The notes under the pieces were generated by a model that worked only from the letters and a program-made list of their open reading frames with translations, was not told the DNA's origin and did no database searches. From Rhodopirellula halodulae (GTDB lineage: Bacteria > Planctomycetota > Planctomycetia > Pirellulales > Pirellulaceae), in the NCBI RefSeq assembly GCF_020966775.1, contig NZ_JAJKFV010000002.1:62001-126000 (forward strand): 64,000 nt of DNA, in the 5' to 3' direction. Below, in pieces: positions 27,520 to 35,872 of the stretch. A program made the translations under genes and the position numbers. The stretch's first letter is position 1, and each line of letters begins with the position of its first letter.

Positions 27520-28880
27520 CACATAGTGGTTTCCCGATTTTGATCGTCGACGATGAACCGAACATTCGGTCGGGTCTCAAAAAGGGATTGGTCAAAGAAG
27601 CGGATCGGATCGAAACAGCAGCGAGCGCAGAGGAAGGTCTCGAGAAATTCCATTCGGCCACGTTTCACTTGGTGATCGCCGATGTGCGGCTGGGCGGTGG
27701 AATGGATGGAATCGAACTTCTGAAACAACTTCGACAAATTGATTCCGATGTCGCGGTAATCGTGATCACCGCCCATGGAACGGTTGAAACCGCCGTTGAT
27801 GCGATGCGTGCGGGCGCGTTTGACTTCATCTCCAAACCACTCGATTTGAACTTGGTTCGGCAACAGGTTCGCAAAGCCCGCGAACACCGAGAGCTGCGTC
27901 AGGAAAATCAATCGCTGCGAACACGATTGGCGGACGCAGGCGAATTGTCCAACATCATCGGCCAGTGCGCCGCGATGCAGGATGTGTTCCATCAAATTCG
28001 CCAAGTCGCGGCGACCGAAGCCACGGTCATGATTCAAGGTGAAAGTGGATCTGGAAAAGAGCTCGTTGCGAGAGCGCTTCACGATTTGAGCGACCGAAGC
28101 GGCGGTCCTTTCGTCGCGGTGAATTTAGGTGCCATGCCAGAAACACTGTTGGAAAGTGAACTGTTTGGTCACGAAAAAGGTTCCTTCAGTGGTGCGTCGC
28201 GGCAAAAACCAGGCTGCTTTGAACAGGCTGCGGGGGGAACACTGTTCCTCGACGAAGTCACAGAGATGTCCGCGAAAAGTCAGGTCGACCTACTGCGGGT
28301 GCTCGAGTCAAAACGCTTCACTCGCGTTGGGGGAGAACAAGTCATTGAAACCGATGTTCGCGTGGTTTCCGCAACGAACAAATCGGTCCCCGAGTTGATT
28401 CAAGACGGGTCTTTTCGAGAAGATTTGTACTACCGACTGAACGTGATCCCAATCGAAGTCCCTTCGCTTCGACAGCGACGCGATGACATCCCCTTGTTGA
28501 TCGAACACTTCCTTCAGCACTTTTGCACGCGGCATGGCCGACCGATGAAACAGATCGCGCCAGATGCCATGCGAGCATTGGTGGCGGCGCAGTGGCCAGG
28601 AAACGTTCGGCAACTGCGAAACATGGTCGAACGATTGGTGGTCACTCATACCGGGGACGTCATCGATTCCGATGAATTGCCCGGCGACATTCAATCGTCG
28701 CAGCCCGCGGCGGCGAATGCTCTGCCCGCGTCCTTGAGTGAGGCGGTGGAAACTTGCGAGCGAGAAATGATTGCCGCAGTGCTGGCCGAGTGCGATTTCC
28801 ACCGAGAAAATTCGGCGAAACGGTTGGGCGTCAGCGTTCGCACGCTGCACTACAAAATGGGCCGATACGGGCTGCACTGA
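27516..28880 (+). CDS. NtrC-family sigma-54-dependent response regulator
   Basis: 454 residues: receiver (1-120) with Asp56 (VIADVRLG), AAA+ sigma-54 activation domain (about 145-380) and Fis-type helix-turn-helix at the C-terminus (AKRLGVSVRTLHYKMGRYGL). Walker A is GESGSGKE at 175-182 and Walker B GTLFLDEV. The sigma-54 contact loop, GAFTGA in most family members, reads GSFSGA at 222-227; Thr-to-Ser at the contact residue is a conservative change that some active members carry. Starts within the kinase stop (ATGA), so the pair is one two-component system. The two sigma-54 promoters on either side of it are the likely targets. Confidence 0.95.
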   Translation: MTHSGFPILIVDDEPNIRSGLKKGLVKEADRIETAASAEEGLEKFHSATFHLVIADVRLGGGMDGIELLKQLRQIDSDVAVIVITAHGTVETAVDAMRAGAFDFISKPLDLNLVRQQVRKAREHRELRQENQSLRTRLADAGELSNIIGQCAAMQDVFHQIRQVAATEATVMIQGESGSGKELVARALHDLSDRSGGPFVAVNLGAMPETLLESELFGHEKGSFSGASRQKPGCFEQAAGGTLFLDEVTEMSAKSQVDLLRVLESKRFTRVGGEQVIETDVRVVSATNKSVPELIQDGSFREDLYYRLNVIPIEVPSLRQRRDDIPLLIEHFLQHFCTRHGRPMKQIAPDAMRALVAAQWPGNVRQLRNMVERLVVTHTGDVIDSDELPGDIQSSQPAAANALPASLSEAVETCEREMIAAVLAECDFHRENSAKRLGVSVRTLHYKMGRYGLH

Positions 28881-28920
28881 ACCGCGGCGAGAATGCTTTC
28901 GCCAGCGTGAAACACCCCTC

Positions 28921-28955
28921 TGCAATTCTTTGCACACGCCACGCAATCGTTTGCA
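28921..28955. promoter_or_regulatory. Twin dyads, candidate enhancer of the SulP gene
   Basis: TGCAATTCTTTGCA (28921-28934, perfect 5-4-5 dyad) and CGCAATCGTTTGCA (28942-28955, outermost pair mismatched). Centres are 21 bp apart, two helical turns. They lie about 173 and 152 bp upstream of the GG of the sigma-54 promoter at 29098-29114, with the perfect copy distal, mirroring the dab arrangement. Confidence 0.65.
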
Positions 28956-29097
28956 GACTCTGGTACGGGCGTCTCAAACGCTGGCACAATCCGCGGAGAA
29001 ACCCAAAGTAATCGAGGGTAGTTTCACAGCGGAAATTGCGTGATTTCTGAAATTGAAATCGGCCTAGAGCGTTCTTCAGGCCCTTTCCCGAACTGGC

Positions 29098-29114
29098 TCG
29101 GCACGCCCCATGCT
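29098..29114 (+). promoter_or_regulatory. Sigma-54 promoter of the SulP transporter gene
   Basis: TCGGCACGCCCCATGCT: GG at 29100-29101 and GC at 29112-29113, separated by exactly 10 nt, with GGCACG at -24 and ATGCT at -12. Predicted start near 29125, about 52 nt before ATG 29177. The -25 position is C rather than T, a tolerated deviation. Confidence 0.7.
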
Positions 29115-29176
29115 TTGGTGCAGGTGAGTCACTGCAGATGCGGTGATGTTCTCCCACGCCGAGCATCGACGCCACC

Positions 29177-30898
29177 ATGAACCAACCTCAGGCCTCCTCC
29201 GCCGACCAGGTCGACAGCACGCCCCAAACGTCCGTTTCGGAACCAATTCCTCGCGGCGACGGGAATGGATTCAAACGTTTTTTAAAAGACGATTTGATCG
29301 CGGGCGGGTTGGTGTTCCTGATTGCCTTGCCACTGTGTTTGGGCATCTCTTTGGCGTCCGGATTCCCCGCCATCGCAGGAGTTTTCACCGCAATCGTCGG
29401 ATCTGTCTTAACGACCTTCCTGAGCAATAGCGAACTCACGATCAAGGGTCCCGCAGCAGGGATGATCGTCATTGTTTTGGGCACAGTCACCAGCTTTGGC
29501 TACACCGGCGGAGCGGATCCGGTGGCCGACATGCAGGCCTATCAAATGGCGCTCGCAGTGGGCGTCGTGGCGGGCCTCGTTCAAATTGCGTTCGGATTTT
29601 TGCGTGCGGGCATCTTGGGTGATTTCTTTCCCACCGCCACCGTCCACGGCATGCTGGCGGCGATTGGTGTGATCATCATGGTCAAGCAGTTGCCGATCGT
29701 CGTTGGACAATCAGCGTCCGGTGAACCGCTTGAGATCTTGCTGGAGTTGCCGCACCTCTTGATGAACGCGAATCCGCAGATCGCACTGATTGGTGTCGTC
29801 TCGCTGGTGATCTTGTTTGGGCTGTCCTATCTGAAGAATCGAACCCAGAACGAATTCGTCGCGAAGTTGCCGGCACCATTGGTCGTGTTGCTGGTTGCCA
29901 TTCCGATGGGCATGGCTCTTCACCTTGCTGACGACCACACCTACACCTTGATGGGAAAGAAGTATTCTGTCGGCGAAGCGGACTTGGTCACCGTGCCGTT
30001 CAATCTGTTTGGTGCCATCACTTTTCCGGACTTCGGCGTGTTCATGAACAGCGAGACTCTGCCAGCAGCGCTGGGCTGGGTGCTGATGTTCGCCTTGATC
30101 GGATCACTGGAGTCTCTGTTGAGCGCAAAAGCCGTTGACATGTTGGATCCCTATCAACGCAAGACCAACCTGGATCGTGACTTGCTGGCCGTCGGCGTCG
30201 CCAACACCGCTGTCGCATTCATTGGTGGATTGCCGATGATTTCGGAAATCGTTCGCAGCAAAGCCAACATCGACAATCAAGCCAAAACGCGTTTTTCAGG
30301 CATGTGGCATGGCATTTTCCTACTGGGTTTTGTCGCCTTGCTGCCGGGATTGATTCACAGCATCCCGCGATCCGCATTGGCCGCCATGTTGGTGTTCACC
30401 GGATTTCGTTTGGCTTCCCCTAGCGAGTTCCGCAGCGTGTATCGAGTCGGACGCGAGCAATTGGTGATCTTCGCCACCACCTTGATCGCCGTCTTGGCAA
30501 CCGACCTGTTGATCGGAATCGGAATCGGAATCGCGACCAAGTTCATCATCCACATGATCCACGGGGTTCCGGTTCGGTCCATGTTCGTCCCATCCCTCGA
30601 GTTCGACGAAACTCAGGAAGACAAAGTCAACGTGCACGCGGCTCAGTCAGCGGTATTCAGCAACTGGATTGGGTTTCGCCGCCGAGTGGTCGAAAAGTCC
30701 CTCCAACAAGGCAAACACTGCACCGTCGACTTCAGCGACGTTCATTTGATCGATCACAGCGTGATGGAAAAATTGCATGAACTGGAAGGTGAATTTGCCC
30801 GCGAAGGGATTGAATTGAATGTGGTTGGCATGGATCATCACATGCCGTTTTCAACTCACCCGATGGCAGCACGCAAGCGTCCGATGGTGAGGCACTGA
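29177..30898 (+). CDS. SulP-family anion transporter, probable bicarbonate uptake
   Basis: 573 residues: a cytoplasmic N-terminus of about 35 residues, a hydrophobic transport domain of 10-14 helices, and a C-terminal STAS domain (about 480-555, DFSDVHLIDHSVMEKLHEL). Family landmarks: DDLIAGGLVFLIALPLCLGI at the start, TIKGPAAGMIVIVLG, and GLPMISEIVRSKANID where the SulP signature occurs. SulP proteins carry sulfate, bicarbonate (BicA) or dicarboxylates. Here the neighbouring dabAB genes, the shared dyads and the sigma-54 promoter favour bicarbonate, but a sulfate or other anion role is not excluded by sequence. Confidence 0.9.
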   Translation: MNQPQASSADQVDSTPQTSVSEPIPRGDGNGFKRFLKDDLIAGGLVFLIALPLCLGISLASGFPAIAGVFTAIVGSVLTTFLSNSELTIKGPAAGMIVIVLGTVTSFGYTGGADPVADMQAYQMALAVGVVAGLVQIAFGFLRAGILGDFFPTATVHGMLAAIGVIIMVKQLPIVVGQSASGEPLEILLELPHLLMNANPQIALIGVVSLVILFGLSYLKNRTQNEFVAKLPAPLVVLLVAIPMGMALHLADDHTYTLMGKKYSVGEADLVTVPFNLFGAITFPDFGVFMNSETLPAALGWVLMFALIGSLESLLSAKAVDMLDPYQRKTNLDRDLLAVGVANTAVAFIGGLPMISEIVRSKANIDNQAKTRFSGMWHGIFLLGFVALLPGLIHSIPRSALAAMLVFTGFRLASPSEFRSVYRVGREQLVIFATTLIAVLATDLLIGIGIGIATKFIIHMIHGVPVRSMFVPSLEFDETQEDKVNVHAAQSAVFSNWIGFRRRVVEKSLQQGKHCTVDFSDVHLIDHSVMEKLHELEGEFAREGIELNVVGMDHHMPFSTHPMAARKRPMVRH

Positions 30899-30922
30899 CT
30901 TCCCCTGCAACCTGCTGATTCC

Positions 30923-31306
30923 ATGACACGTCTTTTCGCGGGAACCCCGTTTGATATCCCACCGACGTGCGACCTCTGCGGAAAGCAGGAAACGGATTGC
31001 CTCTGCACGGATCAGCAGAAAGCCGATGCGGAGGCCGCTCGTCAACGCGAAGCCGATCGACTGCCGCCCGAACAGCAAACCGCTCGCATACGATTGGATC
31101 GCCGGAAAGGTGGCCGCACGGTGACCTTGGTGGAAGGACTGACCTCGCGAGCCAACGACCTGCCAGCCCTTCTTGGCCAATTGCAATCCGCGTGTGGCTC
31201 GGGTGGAACGGTGAAAAAGGCAGACGATCTGATCGAATTGCAGGGCGACCACATCGAACGAGTTCGACAAAAGCTGAGCGAAATCGGTTACCGGCTGAAG
31301 AAATAG
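30923..31306 (+). CDS. SUI1/YciH-type translation initiation factor-like protein
   Basis: 127 residues. The C-terminal 75 residues form an SUI1 (eIF1-like) domain: RIRLDRRKGGRTVTLVEGL, SACGSGGTVKKADDLIELQGDH and the terminal helix. Bacterial YciH proteins influence start-codon selection. The N-terminus adds a Cys-rich stretch (CDLCGKQETDCLC, residues 16-28) that could bind zinc, followed by a charged Ala/Glu/Arg-rich helix; such an extension is common in bacterial and planctomycete members. Ends 19 bp inside the convergent trmK gene. It lies 24 bp after the SulP gene, so it is probably on the same transcript. Confidence 0.88.
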   Translation: MTRLFAGTPFDIPPTCDLCGKQETDCLCTDQQKADAEAARQREADRLPPEQQTARIRLDRRKGGRTVTLVEGLTSRANDLPALLGQLQSACGSGGTVKKADDLIELQGDHIERVRQKLSEIGYRLKK

Positions 31307-31971
31307 CCCGCCGCTTCCAACCGCGAGATCGCTTCCATTCGCGTTCGACTTTCGTCCGTCAGTGCTGGCATTTTCTTGAGGTAGTCGAGTTCTTCCCGCA
31401 GCAAACGTCGTAGCTCGGCGTCTTGTCGCAATAAGAACCACGGACCGAATTCGTAGCCCAATTCGGAATCACACCCTCGCTGCTGCAATTGCTGGTAGGC
31501 AGGATCTTCCGCCTGGTCTGTTCGCTGAAACGAAAGGATTTCAAATCGCCGCCCGCCTTGCGTGCAACGTTCGTCCAACAACTTGAATCGATTGTTTCTA
31601 GCCCAACGTCGCACAACATTGATTGACTTGTTGGGCTGCAGCATCAAACGGTCGGGCACTCGTTCAGGAAAAGCTTCCAGGATCCTGACAATGGAACCGC
31701 CACCCATTCCACAGATACTGAGTGAATCCACTTCCGCCGGCCGCAGTCCCGCCAAGCCGTCAGCGAAACGCACTTCGGCTGCATAGCCATTCAAGGTTGT
31801 CTTGGAATTCTTGAACGGTTGACGTTTGTTTTCAATCGCGAATCCAAACTGGATCCGCCCAGCGGCGAGCAACGCCGCGAGAAGATGACCGTGATCGGAA
31901 CCGATATCGGCATGTCGCTCGGATCGAATCATCGATGCGACACATTTGAGTCGAGCGTCAAGTCGCGGCAT
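31288..31971 (-). CDS. trmK: tRNA (adenine-N1)-methyltransferase, TrmK family
   Basis: 227 residues. SAM-dependent enzyme of COG2384, which methylates N1 of adenine-22 in tRNA in characterised members. Starts MPRLDARLKCVASMI and carries SAM motif I as ADIGSDHGHLLAALL, the TrmK-specific SICGMGGGSI and LQPNKSINVVRRW. The ATG at 31971 overlaps the stop of the upstream receiver-kinase gene (TGATG), so it is the last gene of a long minus-strand operon; the TTG at 31974 is discounted. Why a tRNA methylase follows signalling genes is unclear. Possibly only operon hitchhiking. Confidence 0.88.
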   Translation of the reverse strand: MPRLDARLKCVASMIRSERHADIGSDHGHLLAALLAAGRIQFGFAIENKRQPFKNSKTTLNGYAAEVRFADGLAGLRPAEVDSLSICGMGGGSIVRILEAFPERVPDRLMLQPNKSINVVRRWARNNRFKLLDERCTQGGRRFEILSFQRTDQAEDPAYQQLQQRGCDSELGYEFGPWFLLRQDAELRRLLREELDYLKKMPALTDESRTRMEAISRLEAAGYFFSR

Positions 31972-33245
31972 CAATCATCCAACGACCGTGGCCGTGGTGC
32001 CTGACTTCGAGACGCGGCGCGTTCATTCAAGAATTCTCGCAGTTCCTTTGCAAGTTGCCCGGCTGTCTGCGGTCGATCGTCGGGATTGTCGGCCAAGCAT
32101 CGAGACAGAATCGCTTCCAATTGTGGATTGAACTTTGGATTGACCTCTGTCGCGGGACGAGGCGATGTGGTCGCGATTGCATGAATCGTTTCTTCGCGAC
32201 TCATCGAAAGCGCGCCGTGCGGGTGCTCTCGCAAGAGAAACAGATAAAGCATGGTCGCCACCGCGTAAAGATCCGATCGGTGATCCACACTTTCCGCATC
32301 CCCGCGAGCTTGTTCTGGTGACATGTAGAGCGGTGTTCCGAGCACGGCGCCGTCATGCGTGCTGCTGTTGGATGTCGGCAGTTTGGTCCGGAACATCGAT
32401 TTGCTCAAACCAAAGTCAACCAGTTTGGGCTGGCCGTCCTTGCCAACCATGATGTTCGACGGTTTCACGTCGCGGTGAATGACACCGTGATCGTGCGCGT
32501 GCTGCAACGCGTCACAAACCTTCGCCATCATCTCAATGATTCGCGTCGCCCGAGGAGCCTCCGAAGCGATGTAATTCGCGAGCGATTCGCCTTCGACCAG
32601 TTCCATTGCGTAGTACGCGAGATCACGTTCCAAGTGACTGGCATAGATCGACGCGATTCCCGGATGATCCATTTTCCGCATCACTTGAATTTCGCGAGCA
32701 AACCGCTCGAACACCAAATCTGTCGCGAGGTCGGCACGAATGATTTTGATGGCTGTCGGTTTGCCAGACGACCGATGAGTGCCTTTCCAAACCGTCGCGA
32801 ATGCGCCACGTCCGATCAGATGATCGATCTCGAATCCTTCGATTTGCGGCTTGGTCCACTTCATGGGTGGAACCGCTTCGATGATGCGACGCGCCGCGGC
32901 CAATCGACTTTTTAGCAGCGGCGCAACGATCGGTTTGGTCAGGTAATCGTCGGCTCCCGCGTCCAAACCTTGAATCATGTCCTCGTCACGATCGCGACTG
33001 GTCAGCAAAATGATGTAGGTAAACGGATGCTCGGGATCCTGTTTGATTCGGCGGCAAATCTCGACACCTTCCATGCCCGGCATCAACCAGTCCAACAACG
33101 CCAATCGTGGCGGGTCCTCGGATCGCAAATAACCGTACGCTTCGTTGCCATCCGAAGCCGATTCGATCCGGTAGCCCCAGTTCTCGACAGCAGCCGAGAT
33201 CAAATTGCGCCACACGGGATTGTCGTCAGCGATCAGCAATTTCAT
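31971..33245 (-). CDS. Receiver - Ser/Thr protein kinase fusion
   Basis: 424 residues. A two-component receiver (1-120) with Asp52 (LALLDWLMPG) and Lys104 (YLTKP) is joined by a short linker to a complete Hanks-type kinase (about 138-405): Gly-rich loop GRGAFATVW, Lys167 (TAIKII), HRDVKPSN at 257-264, DFG at 277-279 and APE replaced by SPE (YMSPEQARGD). All catalytic residues are present. No membrane segment, so cytoplasmic. Its start overlaps the hybrid histidine kinase stop by 4 bp; the His-Asp phosphorelay probably ends on this receiver and switches Ser/Thr phosphorylation. REC-kinase fusions of this order are uncommon outside planctomycetes and myxobacteria. Confidence 0.95.
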   Translation of the reverse strand: MKLLIADDNPVWRNLISAAVENWGYRIESASDGNEAYGYLRSEDPPRLALLDWLMPGMEGVEICRRIKQDPEHPFTYIILLTSRDRDEDMIQGLDAGADDYLTKPIVAPLLKSRLAAARRIIEAVPPMKWTKPQIEGFEIDHLIGRGAFATVWKGTHRSSGKPTAIKIIRADLATDLVFERFAREIQVMRKMDHPGIASIYASHLERDLAYYAMELVEGESLANYIASEAPRATRIIEMMAKVCDALQHAHDHGVIHRDVKPSNIMVGKDGQPKLVDFGLSKSMFRTKLPTSNSSTHDGAVLGTPLYMSPEQARGDAESVDHRSDLYAVATMLYLFLLREHPHGALSMSREETIHAIATTSPRPATEVNPKFNPQLEAILSRCLADNPDDRPQTAGQLAKELREFLNERAASRSQAPRPRSLDD

Positions 33246-35869
33246 GGGGATTCAATTCCGGGATGTTCAAGACCGGAGGAAGAGTTCAAAAACTCATCCA
33301 ATTCCGTCTGGGCGAGGTCGAAAGCAATGATGAGGGCTTTCGCACGGTCGCGTAATAAATGCATCCTCTCTTGTTCTGACGTTTGCGTTTGGCAAAAGGT
33401 TTCCATCGTATCCGCGATTTTTTGAGCCTGGGTGGCACCAATCGCCGCTGCCGTCCCACGAAGCTGATGAGCCGCTCGCTCGATTTGCCTCCGGTCCCGC
33501 GAATTCATCGCCGTTTGCAACGCTTCGATTTGCGGTGGAAGCTCCTTGCGAATTGTATCCACCAGGGAACGCAACACATCGAGGTCACCTCCCACATTTT
33601 GCATCACAACGCTGGGATCCAAACCCGGCGATTCATCCATAGCCGCTGATGAATCATTAGTCAGCGATGAATCACTGCTCGTCGATGAAACACTGCTCGG
33701 TAACGTCGCCGTTCCGCCCCGCGGCAGAGGTTGCATCAAGTCATCATCCTCCAACGCACGCTGACAATCAAATGCCTCGATCGTTTGAAACAGCAACTGA
33801 GGTGGATACGGTTTGGTCAAACAAGCATCCATCCCCGCCGCCAAACATCGATTGCGATCTTCGGTCATCGCGTGAGCGGTCAGAGCAATGATGGGCACAT
33901 CTTTCGATGGCGCCGGCAATTCTTCGCGAATGATTTTGGTTGCCGTCAGACCATCCATTTCGGGCATCTGCACGTCCATCAAGACAAGGTCATACGAACG
34001 CTGACGCAAGCGCTCAATCGCCTGCATTGCATTGGGCACCGACGTGACCCGATGGCCGCGTGCCAGCAGCATTGCTTCGGCGACGGCACGATTGATCGCC
34101 CCATCTTCGACCAACAACAAATCGCACGGTCGATCGCAGGTACCGAACTCCTCCACCGGTTCTTCTTGCCGCTGCACCGCCTCAAACGTTTTGGTTTGCT
34201 CGGGTGTTGGAACCTGCAATGGAATGTCAAAACGAAAGTTGCTGCCTTGCTCCGGCACACTGCAAACCTCCAATTGGCCTCCCATCAATTCAACCAGTTG
34301 CGAACTGATCGCCAGCCCCAAACCTGTTCCGCCAAAACGCCGCGTTGTGGACGAGTCGGCTTGCATAAAGGCTTCAAAGATTCGGTCTTGCTGCTGTTGC
34401 GTCATCCCAATTCCTGTATCGGCGATGACAAAAACGATCCTTGCCGTTTCAGTCTCGGGGGAGTCCAGATTTGTCGTTCCTTCGATGTCGCGACGGATGC
34501 TCAGCGTGACTTGTCCTTTCGAAGTGAATTTCAAGGCATTGCCAACCAAGTTGATCAACACCTGTCGCAAACGTGTGGGATCGCCCAGCAATAGATCAGG
34601 AACATCCTCGGGCGAACTGAACTCCAATGCAACATTCTCGTCTCGCAAACCGCCGACGGCGTCCATGGTCTGCTGCAACAAATCAGATAGCCGAAACGGC
34701 ACCAACTCCAGCCTCATTTGACCGGAATCCACCTTCGAAAAATCCAAGATGTCATTCAAAACCGTCAGCAAGCCTTTGGCCGACGATTGGATCATCCGCA
34801 TGTAACGTCCCTGTTCGTCGGTCAGCTTGCTACGAAGCATCAGGTCCGTTGTACCGAGGATTCCGTGCATCGGAGTCCTCAATTCATGACTCATGTTTGC
34901 CAAGAATTGATTTTTGGTGACGGCCGCCTGCCGTGCCTGTGCCGCTGCCTTCGTCGCCAAGTCACGTTGGTCTTGAAGCAAAACTTGGTTGCGTTCCTTC
35001 GCCACGATGCCGATCTTCAACATGCCGATGCTGACCACGCCCCCCAAGTACAGAGACAGAATGGTCGCGACAATTCCGATCATGCCAACACGAGCAATGA
35101 TGATCGATTGGACATAGCTCTCGGCAGGAAAGTCGACGCCAACCAAGGCTTCGACCTCTCCATCGTCGTTGCGCAGGGGCGCGTAGGCGGTCACCCAAAT
35201 GCCCCAACGGTCTTGGCTGGGCACCTCCGCGAAAGTTGGGCTGCCTTGAAACGCTTGGCTAATCTCGGCTTGGCTGGAATCGTAGAAGATCTCACCAATG
35301 TGAGTTCGTGATTCCCGCGGGCCACGAAAGATTCCGTTTCGGTCGTAGTCGGTTTCGGAATCAACAATCAGTTGATAGGGCAACCCTTTTGTGTTGCTTC
35401 GAAGCGATTGCAATCGTCGCGACTCATCCGGATCGATCCGACGCATGGTGTAGATATCGCTGACCTGCGAGTTGACCCGCAGCCAACGTTTCTGAGCTTC
35501 GATCATTCGCAAATAGACCGGATCGTCCGCGGGCGTTCCAGGGTCGATTTGCTGGTGCCCCAATTGCTCAAGCTCTTCAGCGTAGGTCGGTGCAAACCCA
35601 CTGACCTGCTGCCTCAATCGCGAACGTTGATAGCGATCCACCAACTCCACGGCCACAAACCCAGCGACCAACAACAGGATCAAAACCAAACACGATAGCC
35701 GAAAGCGATTCTTCATCGCCTGATTGGAAAGCCCGAACGGAAGCTCCCCATGGGATGAATCAGGCGGCATTTGACGACGCACCCGATGCATCAGATACGC
35801 ATGCCCAGCGAAGAATACCAATGTAAACAAAGCGTAGTCGATTCGATATTCGTACCACGCTTGCCACAT
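33242..35869 (-). CDS. Hybrid sensor histidine kinase with receiver and HPt domains
   Basis: 875 residues. Membrane helices near 15-30, 57-78 and 255-285 bound an external region (about 80-255) with a Cache-like pattern ending in WGIWVTAYAPLRNDDGEVEALVGVDF. A short linker, then HisKA with His328 (ANMSHELRTPMHGIL), HATPase (NLVGNALKFTS, DTGIGM, GGTGLGLAIS), a receiver with Asp632 (LMDVQMPEMDG), a Ser/Asp-rich linker (725-745) and a C-terminal HPt with His801 (HQLRGTAAAIG). A full internal phosphorelay is therefore predicted, handing phosphate to the receiver-Ser/Thr kinase encoded by the overlapping next gene. Upstream it is 3 bp from a small membrane-protein gene. Confidence 0.95.
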   Translation of the reverse strand: MWQAWYEYRIDYALFTLVFFAGHAYLMHRVRRQMPPDSSHGELPFGLSNQAMKNRFRLSCLVLILLLVAGFVAVELVDRYQRSRLRQQVSGFAPTYAEELEQLGHQQIDPGTPADDPVYLRMIEAQKRWLRVNSQVSDIYTMRRIDPDESRRLQSLRSNTKGLPYQLIVDSETDYDRNGIFRGPRESRTHIGEIFYDSSQAEISQAFQGSPTFAEVPSQDRWGIWVTAYAPLRNDDGEVEALVGVDFPAESYVQSIIIARVGMIGIVATILSLYLGGVVSIGMLKIGIVAKERNQVLLQDQRDLATKAAAQARQAAVTKNQFLANMSHELRTPMHGILGTTDLMLRSKLTDEQGRYMRMIQSSAKGLLTVLNDILDFSKVDSGQMRLELVPFRLSDLLQQTMDAVGGLRDENVALEFSSPEDVPDLLLGDPTRLRQVLINLVGNALKFTSKGQVTLSIRRDIEGTTNLDSPETETARIVFVIADTGIGMTQQQQDRIFEAFMQADSSTTRRFGGTGLGLAISSQLVELMGGQLEVCSVPEQGSNFRFDIPLQVPTPEQTKTFEAVQRQEEPVEEFGTCDRPCDLLLVEDGAINRAVAEAMLLARGHRVTSVPNAMQAIERLRQRSYDLVLMDVQMPEMDGLTATKIIREELPAPSKDVPIIALTAHAMTEDRNRCLAAGMDACLTKPYPPQLLFQTIEAFDCQRALEDDDLMQPLPRGGTATLPSSVSSTSSDSSLTNDSSAAMDESPGLDPSVVMQNVGGDLDVLRSLVDTIRKELPPQIEALQTAMNSRDRRQIERAAHQLRGTAAAIGATQAQKIADTMETFCQTQTSEQERMHLLRDRAKALIIAFDLAQTELDEFLNSSSGLEHPGIESP

Positions 35870-35872
35870 GGC

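Larger units (their letters stand above)
28881..29176. other. SulP upstream regulatory region
   Basis: 296 bp without a gene. It contains two dyads at its left end, a near-miss TGGCAC with wrong spacing around 28982, and a well-spaced sigma-54 promoter at 29098-29114. No terminator structure for the NtrC-like gene is obvious, so some read-through into the SulP gene is possible. Confidence 0.65.

Noticed and set aside
28981-29000. TGGCAC at 28982-28987 upstream of the SulP gene as a sigma-54 site
   Set aside because: The next GC is only 8 nt after the GG, and no TTGC-like -12 element is at the required 10-nt spacing; the site at 29098-29114 fits better.
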